From Burhinus oedicnemus (taxonomy: Eukaryota > Chordata > Aves > Charadriiformes > Burhinidae), in NCBI GenBank assembly GCA_008921705.1, contig VFFE01007633.1:2351920-2415919 (forward strand): a DNA stretch of 64,000 bases, in the 5' to 3' direction. Positions 25,740 through 36,300 of the stretch are shown piece by piece. Each line of letters begins with the position of its first letter. Position 1 is the first letter of the stretch. Position numbers and translations under genes: made by a program. The notes under the pieces were generated by a model. It saw only the letters and a program-made list of their open reading frames with translations. It did no database searches and was not told the origin of the DNA.

Positions 25740-28185
25740 ACAAGGTAAGTGAGTCAGGAAAGATGAGCTCAGGCTGCAGCCACCTTTCCCATGGCCCTAA
25801 ACACTGGGAATAGAGACAGAGCGTGCTGTTAGACATGGGCCAGGAACAAAGACATTTTGGTGTTGAAAGGTGATTGTTATGGAGGTAAAACCAAAAAATT
25901 CTTACCTTAAGATACATTTTTTTTAAATCATGCATTTATGTGCCAAAGTGATAGCTGCATTGTATAGGAAGCATAGTGATGATCCTCTCGGAGATCAGGA
26001 CAGTGATTCGCTAAGTGAAAATCACTTATAAAAAGTTATTTTCTAAGAGTATGTTAATTGCCGTACTCACATGTCCAGTATGTTTTGGCAGTAGTTTTAC
26101 AAATGCTTAAGCTGATCCACACAACTGAAAAGAGTGCAATTAAGAAAGTGGTCATACCTCCTCTGTGCCTCGCAGCCACCTGTTCTTACTGCCTGACTTG
26201 TGCTGGCACCAGCAATCTATGACTCTGTGAATAATTGTCTGAGCCAGTAAAAAATCACCCTTAAAATAGAAAGTCTAGAGTTTTCAACTGGTTCAGCTTA
26301 TGTTGTAAATAGTGGGACAAGAAAAACAGAGAAGGACATGCTGTAGGCAAGGGAGGCCCATCTTTTTTGGTGAGAGAGTTGGCTGTAAAACCACAGCCTG
26401 AACTTTTCACTATGAATAGGGTACCCAGTAAAGACATCAGAAATGAAGTATAGCCCTTGCAGGGGATTTTGTATCTCTCTGGCAATGCCTGCTGTAGGCA
26501 GTGTTAGGAACCCTCCGGTCAGTTGGTCCAACTAGTTTTGCCTGAATTTGGCATCTTGCTTTTTTTCAGTTAGTGTTGCTATACTCATGTATGAAGATGT
26601 GCCACAAGAAGCATGCAGGGGATCTGCAAAATCCCTATGAATAGCTGGCACTTCTTTTGCACCTTCAGAGGTGCTCACCCAAATACTAAAGTTCCATTGG
26701 AATTAACTGCAACCTACCAAAATATAAGCAAACACAATGCAGAGTAATCTATAAAGATCCCATATGGTCACCAGAAACCGTAACTTGTACTGAATCCTAT
26801 ATCCTGGACTAACTATTAAATCAATGAGAATTTTCCCAGTGCTTTCAATGGGAATGAACTTACAATTCCATTACAGCGAGTGTTCTAAACTAAAACAAGT
26901 TGTGTAGGACCACAACCCTTACTCCCACTAAGCGTAACTTGTGCCTGGCTATCAGAATGATGCTGCAGGCTGATTTGTACATAAAAAGGTCTTACCAGAG
27001 CAAGGGTTGAAGACAAACCCAAGTCCTTCTTGGAAAATACATCAAAACTGCCTGTCTAACACCTAAGTGCTTTGAGACAGTTAAGAGTGAAACAATTCCT
27101 GAGGTTATCGTGTGTTCTTAACTAATTTTGAGCCAGGAATTATTGGCCCAGCAACATTGAGAGACACAGGAGAAATGGCAGCAAACGCCTCTGTATCTTC
27201 TTTGCTTACTGCTGTCTTGAAGGCTGGTAACAGAATGAAGTCCTCTGATCTGTCTTAAAAGCATTACCAAAGTCAGCTAAAGACCTAAATAATTACTGCT
27301 AGAGAGCTGTACCAGGACTCAAGGATACTCAGTACAGGGATCTTTTACAAAAGACTTAGATCTAAGCTGATTTCCTCCCTAGTTTGCCCAGAATTTGGAA
27401 GATCATGATAATAGTCTATAGACCTGTCACTCTGTACAGGCTACAAACTAAATTGACAAACCTGCGTGGGAATATCCGAATAAGAAATGCTGCATCCTTA
27501 GATGGAGTTAACCCACATCACTGTGTCACACCATGTAGCCCTGCATAAGCAAAAATGGCCGTAGACGTTACATGGAGAGGTGCGCACTAGCTTATATATA
27601 AACACATTTAGGTGTCTTCCTCGCAAACCAAATCAAGAAGATAAATAAAAAAATACCCAAACAGAATACAAGTTCTCATCAATGATTTACTGAAATACCA
27701 GAAAATGACCCGTCAGTTGGGCCAGACCCTGATCATTACAGTGTACATCTACATTAGTGGGCTGGAACAGAAGTATGTTTTTAAAATGAATTTTTTAACT
27801 GTGCTTTGGGTGCCATCACAACGTGATCTTGGAATGTACAAACTGGATTCTTTCTGGATGAAATTAAACTGAAAGATGTGCGCTAAGAGTGCATCAAACG
27901 CCGTTTAAATGGCACTCCATCCACACAACCACCCGGGAGCTAGGCTGAAGTAACCCTGTCCCCAAACACATCCGGTGTTGATGACGAGGTTTCTGTACCA
28001 ACTGGTCTTTGTTCACATTCGTTGCTACCGTGCCACCCGATTTACTAAAAGGCACGGCCATCGCTGATTCCGCTTATCACCGACAAGTCCTGGCAGACCG
28101 TCACCTCCTCTATCTTCTGCATCTTTGCTTGGGGAACATGTGTTTGCGCAGCATTACACCACAACTTTCCCCATGTTCTGGAGAA
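25740..28185. other. Gap where exon 2 of the GST pseudogene is expected
   Basis: I searched by eye for the conserved exon 2 sequence ([15 protein letters not shown]) on the minus strand and did not find it. The stretch is otherwise unremarkable AT-rich sequence without recognised genes. It becomes GC-rich only past about 28190. Confidence 0.4.
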
Positions 28186-28189
28186 AAAG

Positions 28190-28632
28190 TTCACTTGGCG
28201 AAGGCGACCAGCTCCAGTTCGGGTAAGCCGGCGCTGGGGAGGGGGACCGAGGCGGCGGGGGCCGGCAAGGGGCTCTTCCTGGGGCTGTTGAAGCCGGGAG
28301 AAGCGGCTAGCTGGTGCCGGGACGGGCAGCTCGAGGGCGGGCTGCTGAGGCGGCAGGGGCGGAGCCGGCACCGCCCGCGGCAGTTCTAAACGTGCTGTCA
28401 ACACGCCAACGGTCACTCGCCGGGGAGACCGGCTCCAGCGCGGGTATGTCCGCACCGGGGAGGGGGATCGAGGCCGAACGGGCCGGCAAGAGGCTCTTCC
28501 TGGGGCTTTTCAAAGCCGGGAGCAGCGGCTAGCTCGTGCCGGGACCGGCAGCTCGAGGGCGGGCTGCGGACGCGGCAGGGGGCGGAGCCGGCACCGCCCG
28601 CGGCGGTTCTAAACGGGCGGTGCCGGAGTTGG
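28190..28632. repeat. Tandem duplication, period about 222 bp, two copies
   Basis: The two copies align along their whole length with scattered substitutions and 1-2 base gaps, so the duplication is not recent. Copy 1 starts GTTCACTTGGCGAAGGCGAC and copy 2 starts GGTCACTCGCCGGGGAGACC. Both end near the word TTCTAAACG. Confidence 0.8.
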
Positions 28633-28760
28633 CAGGCAGCCGGCGCGCGTCACCACGGCGACAGCGGGCGAGCACGGCGGGTCGCTGCAGGCCTCGCCAC
28701 GGAGCCGGCCAGGGCTGGGGGAGTGCACAAGGTGGAACATCGGAAGTTCCATTCAAACAC
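28190..28760. promoter_or_regulatory. CpG-rich block built from two ~222-bp tandem copies
   Basis: GC- and CpG-dense sequence in an AT-rich neighbourhood. Copy 1 spans about 28190-28410 and copy 2 about 28411-28632. Marker words recur with a spacing of 221-223 bases: CTCTTCCTGGGGCT at 28273 and 28494, GCAGCTCGAGGGCGGGCTGC at 28326 and 28548, CCGCCCGCGG at 28371 and 28594. It has GC-box-like GGGGCGGAG motifs in each copy. Its place upstream of the dead GST copy mirrors that of the 41.5-kb CpG island upstream of the 229-aa GST, so it may be that duplicate's old promoter. Open frames through it exist on both strands because stop codons are rare in such sequence; I do not call them genes. Confidence 0.6.
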
Positions 28761-28774
28761 AAGAACAAACTACG

Positions 28775-28966
28775 GTGAGGGTGACAGGGCGCTGGAAGAG
28801 GCTGCCCGGGGAGGCTGTGGAGTCCCCTTCTCTGAAGATTTTCAAGGCCCGCCTGGATGCAGTCCTGAGTAACGTGCTGTAGGCATTCCTGCGTCAGCAG
28901 GGGAGTTGGACTAGGTGATCTCTGGAGGTCCCTTCCAACTCTGAAAATTTCCGTGGTTCTGTGACT
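28775..28966 (+). repeat. CR1 LINE 3' fragment
   Basis: Starts near GGGCGCTGGAAGAGGCTGCC and ends with GGTCCCTTCCAACTCTGAAA followed by a degraded GGTTCTGTGAC tail. The end of ORF2 (KIFKARLDAVLS-like) is readable. It directly abuts the CpG-rich block. Confidence 0.9.
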
Positions 28967-29740
28967 TAAGATCAACAACTACAGGGTTTTCCAAATTTTC
29001 ATATTAAACCGACGTGAGATTAAACCAAGGACTAAACTGTAATTGCAACTGACATTAGGAAGGCAAGTGACAGGTAAGCCAGTATATAAGCTTTGAATTC
29101 CTGGCAATGAGGGAAAAGTATTTGTAGTGCTGAGAACTTCAGTGGTGCTGAGGCTGGGGAGACTGACGAGCTCTCAAGTGGGCAACTCGTTCATCAAATA
29201 TCAGAGAAGTGTACTCACTGCATTTCAAGGTCAGCAGCATCTTATTTCTCAACCCATAGCTAACAGAGGAATTAAACAATGCCGTTAGGGATTGAGCGTA
29301 AGTCTTTTCTTGTAAACTATATCATTAATATAGAACTATAAATAACAGATATGAAACCCCAAGATAACATCCTACAGAGCAGCTTTTCAAAGCATAAGAG
29401 CCACTTATCAAAGTGATTAAAAACATTTGAAATTCCTTTATCAAGTCATCTGCTGAAACCATCTGCTGAAAAAAAAAAGGAAAAGAAATAACATTTTGAG
29501 TTTGGCAGGTATTAGACCTTAGACAGGAACTATACAAGGTTTGTGTGATGGTTTACTAGCTCTCTTTCACATCTCTCTCCTCTGGTTTATAAATGCAAAT
29601 GGAATGCCTTTGCATGAGGCATATGGGTTAACAAGGATCCCCTTCATATCCAGTATAAAGAATTTTTGCTCCAAGAAAAGTAAAAATTAAGTTTGCAAGC
29701 CTTAACTTTCATTCATGACACAACACAACAGCATGACCAC
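28967..29740. other. Spacer between a CR1 and the 3' end of the 229-aa GST gene
   Basis: No exon, RNA gene or known repeat recognised. Confidence 0.4.
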
Positions 29741-29754
29741 ATAAAAATAAAACG

Positions 29755-29760
29755 TTTATT
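29755..29760 (-). terminator. Poly(A) signal of the 229-aa GSTA gene
   Basis: TTTATT on the plus strand (AATAAA in gene sense), about 630 bases after the TAG at 30390-30392. An A/T-rich stretch containing further AATAAA-like words surrounds it. It gives a 3' UTR of normal length. Confidence 0.5.
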
Positions 29761-30389
29761 TGATTAGAACAGATCCTCTAGATACAGCAGTTACACAAAA
29801 ATGCCATTTGGCACTCAATTTGTTTCCTAATTCAATAATAAAAGAAAAGTGCAGTTTAGTTATATAGACACAATGGTGACATTTCAGACAAGTCAGTAAT
29901 GTCCAACAGAACTGGCAAGGGAAACACCTCCCTCCTACTTTCTTTAAAAAATACTTGTTTTGCTTGCCTACAGTGATACTAAAAACAGTAAAGGCCTGAA
30001 CTGGAAGGAATCATCATATAAAAATCTCATCTGGATCTCAGAAGAAAGTTCTCAGAAGTAGCAGAACACGCTGAAGCTGTCAGTCTGAAATTCACATTTC
30101 TTTCTTTTTCAGTCTTCCAAAAAGTCTCCAGGAAGACAGCATGCTTGCTGCCATTTCACTTGCTTAAAATTACCAGAAAAATCTCAAGAAGAACAAAGGA
30201 AAAATATAGGCTAGGAGTGAAGTGCTATAAAAGATACCTGCCTACTGTATTTTGTATGAGAGAACATGAGATACTGCCCATTGAAACACCTTTCGAACAC
30301 CCCTTCACCTTCTCTCTGCAGTATAATTGTACATGTGCAATCCGATAGTTCTCTTAAACCGAGCACAGCTGTGGTTTTAGCCAGGCACA

Positions 30390-33300
30390 CTAATTTGCTT
30401 TTATGTCGTAATACATCTGGAGAACTCTCCTCACAGTCTCCACGTATTTATCATCAGGAACAGGTTTTCTCTGGCTTCCTGGCTGCAGAAATTTCTTGAT
30501 TGTGGGGATGTTGCTTATCCTTGCTTTAAATGCCTGAAGGTAAGCAGTAAGTACATGATATTTAAAGAACAGAAAGTAACACAAGAAAAAACAATTTTAC
30601 TGATTTGTGTAACATCCTTTAACAAGTTGTATGTGGAGGTAAGACAGGAAACATAGTTTTAGCCATGGACTAATTCTACTCCCCCTCATTCCAACCTTGT
30701 TATTTTAAACTGGAATAAAACAGCCCTCTGTATTGTATTGATATGGGATGAAGTGGAAACAGTTATCTGTGGTTTCAGATGTGTACTTTACTCAAATCAC
30801 TTCTTGTGATCCAGAAAACACCTTCTGCTTAAAGGTATCACAGAACTGGTGAGAGGAGGCAAAAAAAAAAGGGGGGGGGTGGATTTCTTCAGATCTGTAC
30901 AGGGATTACTCCAGAAAATAATAGATTTTCTGGATGTAACATACTACAAGGTTCTTCCTAAAGCAAGAAGAGCAAGAGTACAATGAAAGAGGAGTGACAA
31001 ATGCTTGTTTTGTGGAATTAGCTACACACAACAGAATTTATCACATCTCCAGCCATATGAGCGTATTTTTAGTGTAAGGTACCTGTAACTGAGGAAAGCC
31101 TGACAGCACATCTGACTTCTTCTCTTCTACCATTAAAATGGCTTCAAGAAGATGAACATCTGCCCAGCTAAAATTGTTGCCAACAAGAAAGTCCTGCCCG
31201 TGGTCTTTCAAAACCTAGAAGTGTCATAAATGAAAACATTCAGATGTGGATAGCCAGCTGGGGTTGATGTTTTCAAAATGCACTGGCACACCTTCTTTAA
31301 CAACGCTTATTGCCTCCTCTTCTTTTCACCTTTCTCTCCCATGCAACTAGGGATACTACTAGTGTGGGGGATGTGGGCCTGGTGCCTGCAGCCGCTGATC
31401 ATTTTACAGGATAACTACGAGCAGTCCTCACAGCAGCAATCTAGAATGTCAGGGCTTCTCTTACCCATCCTTCCTTCCTATAGCCCTAGGTAACCCCACA
31501 TTCTGGACTACAGGGTTAGATACCTCCTTGGTATTCACTCCTTTCCAGCCTAATAAATCTTGATTTTCCGTGTACGTAGTTACTGCTTCATTAGGAAAAC
31601 AGAGAATGTAAAAGAGAGGTGATCAGCCTAAAGCATTGAGGCTAGGATACAAGTAGAAGCTAGGACAGAATGAACTCTGGCAGCCGTCTATATGAGAGCT
31701 GGTCTTTAAGCAGGAAACTGTCTTCCCTTTAGTCTTTAAAACAGAAAAGCAGCTATTTCTGACAGATCATCCTGTCTGTGTATAATAATTTCCATTGAGA
31801 GCACCTCTTGGGTCCTGTCTCTCACAGGATCAGTTACAGAAACACCAAGATTCCAGTATGGCTGATGCAGCAGACCACTCAGACTAGAAGACAGCAGTGA
31901 TAGCTGTGTATTACTGTGGTTAAAAAAAACATGTAGAGGTGTTTGAAATGTTAAACAAAGCTGACAATTAGCTATTCTAAAATGGCATTGCCTTTGCAAT
32001 GCAAGTTACAGTTTCATTTCTCCTGAAAACAGGAAGTTGCTATTTTAACTCTATGTAGCTATGTTTACACATTCATTGGATCATAAGAGTTTCGAGCCAA
32101 AGGGGATACTTGGACTCTTCTGTCTGAATGTTGATGTTGCTCCATGATGTTGACCGTGAAATCTCACTTAGGAATTTCGACATTTAACCCACCCCAACTT
32201 GTCTCATACTGCTCTGACCCCCCTCTCATCTCTCCAGTCTGCAGATAGTATGACGTCCTACACTGACACCTTTCTGTTTCTTCTGCTTTTGGTAAAATAC
32301 CCAGTGTTCCCATTGTTATCCTTCCAGAACAATGGAAAGAAACAATCCTCCTACATACCTTTTCATATGCTGGGAAATACCTGCTTGTTGCCTTTTCAAC
32401 TATAACAGCACGTTGTTTCTCTTTATCCTCAGCCGATAAGAATGGGAACATCAAAATGAAGCCCATAAGGTCATCAGTTCCTCCAACATACATATCAATC
32501 CTTAAAAACAAAGCAAACAAAAACCTTAAATAAGAAGGCACCTTCATAAGCAGCATTTTCTTAGATTTGTGTTTGATAGTAAAAGTTGAATTTTCCACCC
32601 CCCTCATGAAAATAATTTTTGCATTTAAAAAAAAAAAAGATGTCAGAGTCTGAGTCTCACTCATATTTGTAGTGTTGTTGGCACTTTACTTGCCTCCCTG
32701 CGCAGGATTAAACAGGATTGTGCAGAGGTTGAAAAAGTTTAACTTTGGTGTTACAGATCACTTCAAAATCACCAAAGAAACACTCAGCACCACATGAAAA
32801 GTCATCACCAACGGGCTTAGTCATCTGGATGTATCCCATCTTCAGGGTTTTATCCAAAGTCCAAGTGGTGCCAGACAGATTAATAGTGGGGTTGGAAACC
32901 TGAAGTGTACCAGCTTCCACATCTAGCTAAATTATTACTACAGCAGTTCTTCAGATAGTCCCTTTTATCCATTTTTTGAGAGCTCTGACAGCAGGTTTGT
33001 ACTGTAGACAAGACTCAAATTTAAATTAAGTCCTTATAAATATGAATAAAATATCTGGTAAAATAGTCTAACAAAGTCTTCTAACTATCCTATGTCTTAA
33101 GAGATTTGAGTTCCTGCTGTGTAATAAGACTAATTGCAGTTTTTGTTGTCAGGCAACAGCTTCTCAAAAAAGCCTCTGTAAGGATTAAATATGTTACATG
33201 CAATAAGAAGCTATCAGATATTCCTGCAAGCCTTAATGTATGCCAGCTTCTTGCCTGCATCTATCCAGTCTTCCAAAACTGCACTTCCACACTGTGCAAG

Positions 33301-36300
33301 ACCAGCTATCCAAAGTACTATCCAAAGTTAATCACAGCAAGCCTTCCTTGAAATACTGATTCTTCCCTGCCCAAGAACAAATCAACAAATATACTTCATT
33401 TATATTTGCTGGTAAAACAGCAGGAATAAGCTTCAGGCTAAATCTAAAACTCGATGGAAGGGAATTCTGTTTAAAGGAGGAGCTATGCCATGAATGCAAG
33501 CTACAGGAAATGATGGCTTATTAACAACACAAAGAAACTGATAAACTATGACTGAGGCTCCTGTCTGAATATTCATTCTTTTTGTTACTTCCCAGAACCT
33601 GCTTCAGCCAATTTCGCACCATTTAATGGAAGTTTATTGTGAAGTATCTATTAAAGTTAGATGCTTTACTAGTTGACCTTTAGTTTTCCTTCTTTTGAAA
33701 AACAATAGGAAATGGACATTTAAAGGCTACATATTGAGATAGTCCAATCATATTTTTTTTTCCTTCACATAGACACAACATCAAGACCTGGATTTAATTT
33801 CACATGGAACCAGAAGTTTTTCCAACAGCTTTTAGCTGTTCCTTCCCCAGCTCCCAAAGACCTAAACCATGCACTTTTTACAGTGCTGTGGAACATCATG
33901 CAATCACAGTAACATCGATGACAGATCTAATTTTGCAGCCAAAAGTTAAAAACTAACTATTGCTTTCCAAAAAGTTTTCTATTTACAAAAATATTTCAAC
34001 ATTTACATGCCAGTCACCTCTCAAATACCTGTGTCAACCTGTATTAATCTTTTACTAAAGCACAGTATACCCCTGACTCAAATAGTTTTATGTTAAAATA
34101 ATCAAAATTAGAACAAATCAGTTGGCTTGCATCTAACTGGCCTGTCAGGCTTCCTGTAAGTTGTGTGTCACCGAGGCACACAGGTGATTCTCTGGATGTG
34201 CAAGTATGCAATTAATTCTAGATGTATCTAAACTACTATAATAAATTCAAGCAGTGGTACTGTTACAGTACAGGGCTCTCTCCTTCAGGTCCTTCCCGTA
34301 GAGGTTGTACTTTGCTGCTATGTAGCTGAGGATGGCTCTTGTCTGCACCATCTTCATCCCATCAATCTCCACCATTGGCACTTGCTGAAACAGCAGGGAT
34401 CCACCTAAAGGGAAAGCCACACATTATTCTACTGGATCTAGTAACTCCATGACAGATTTCTTGTTGTTTTCAGAAGATCATTACTTTTATGGTGAGCTTG
34501 CTGTGAGTAGTTACTACATTAAACTGGAGTTCTTCCATGCAAACAATAAATTACAGTGGTGCAGACAAACTGCAGAACACAATTGTTGTGGATTAACGTC
34601 CTTGCTTTAAAAAAATTTCACTAAGTTGCAGTCAGACCTGTGTACAGCAGCTTTTATGCTGAAATTGAAATACAGTGGAGACAATCACAATAAACATATC
34701 AACTGAGTAAAAAGCATCTAATTCTAAATACATTTTAAAAATTCTGTTCCATTATTTAAAATACAGTTGAAGCAAATGTCAGATTCCAAAATTACTCTCT
34801 TATAACCAGTATCTTAAGCTAAATCAGGACATTCAACGAAGTTTTAGGATATGTTTTTTGAAGTTACTGAAGCCCAGGGTAAGTATGTGGGACCAGGTGA
34901 GACACATAGACTAATGGAGAACAGAACAACCAGGAGGCCTGGGAAACTCTCCAGGTTGGAAAGACATTCAATTTTTAATTGCATCTGTCCGCATATGGGA
35001 AAAAAATCTACATCTGCAGCTGTTCACAGCTCTCAGCTCTCAGTTTTACTCCCCTTTCTGCTGTGTGGAAAGAAAGTCCTACACAGTCTTCAAAGGCTTC
35101 TCTTCACGTGTCTTCCCTGAGACTAAGTAAAGTCTGGTCACACTTTTCTTGAGGTTTCACATGGACTCACCTTGTAGGAGCTTCTCATAGTGCTCTCGAG
35201 TTTCCAAAAACTCTTCTTCAAACTGACAAAAGAGAGTAAGGAAGAAAAGGAAATGAGCATCTTTTCACATTTCTAGAACAAATAAGCTTTTTAAGCATCA
35301 TAAAAGGAAAAGGATATATATCATGGTTCCTTCCATGACAGATATGGCTCTAAGGGGAAAAAATACCAAGGGAAAAATCTCTTGGACTGTCATATTTGAC
35401 AAATGCTGCTAAAGGCAACCCTTTAAGAAAAACAGGCAATAAGGACTGGAGTGAAGATGGTTTGTTTGGTATTGAACAGGTAATTTAATGTGAGACAGTC
35501 AACAACACAGACTAAGCTGTCCTTAAAATGCTTTCTGTTATGTGGAAAAAAGCTCTGCTGTGGGATATTTTGATTTGGGAGTTAGACAGGAACAAATTTT
35601 TAGAAAGTTAAAACAAAGCTTTTACAAAATAATGTAAAAGTATTATGCCCAGCAGGAAGCTTAGTACAGAAGCATGTTTAGGATGCCTAAAGATGAATTT
35701 ATTCACTAGATGAGAAACAAAAAGATACAGAATCGCCTGTGACCAGAACGATGTAGTTACATTCAATATGGTTGAGGATGACTGGTCCAATCAGTGCTAC
35801 TTATGGAGGAATTCAGTTTGAGATTAAGACACCAAAGTTATGTCTACATGCACGTGTTTGCATATGCCATACATGTCTACAGTCAATATAGTCCATGGAG
35901 ACTAGAAAATGATTAAGTTTACCAGTCCCTAGATGCCTAGCTATGGACTCCCAAGGATCCTTCCTCAGTCAGCCTCTCTCAGAGCATCTGTGCAACTTCT
36001 GTTAATAATTAAGACTTGCTATACTAGGGAAACCCCAGAAGATTAGGCATACTACTACACTGCTAATGTTCACACCACAGTAAGTGTGATCACAGAGTCT
36101 AAAATTCAGAACCCAGGTTTCTGCTGATGAAAAGCTGGGAAAAGAATATCCCAAGGAAAAATTTAATAACTGGTATCTGTCAACGATTTTTTTAAATTAA
36201 AAAAAAAAAAAAGAAAGAAAAAGAAAAGAGAGAGAGAATTAAAACACAGGAATAAACAATGCAGGGAAGCAACCAGTTGTGTCTTCCATAAGGCCTTCAA

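Noticed and set aside
28009..28978. Frames of 70-150 codons on both strands at the 28-kb CpG block
   Set aside because: Stop-poor GC-rich sequence, duplicated in tandem and running into a CR1; no conserved protein is visible.
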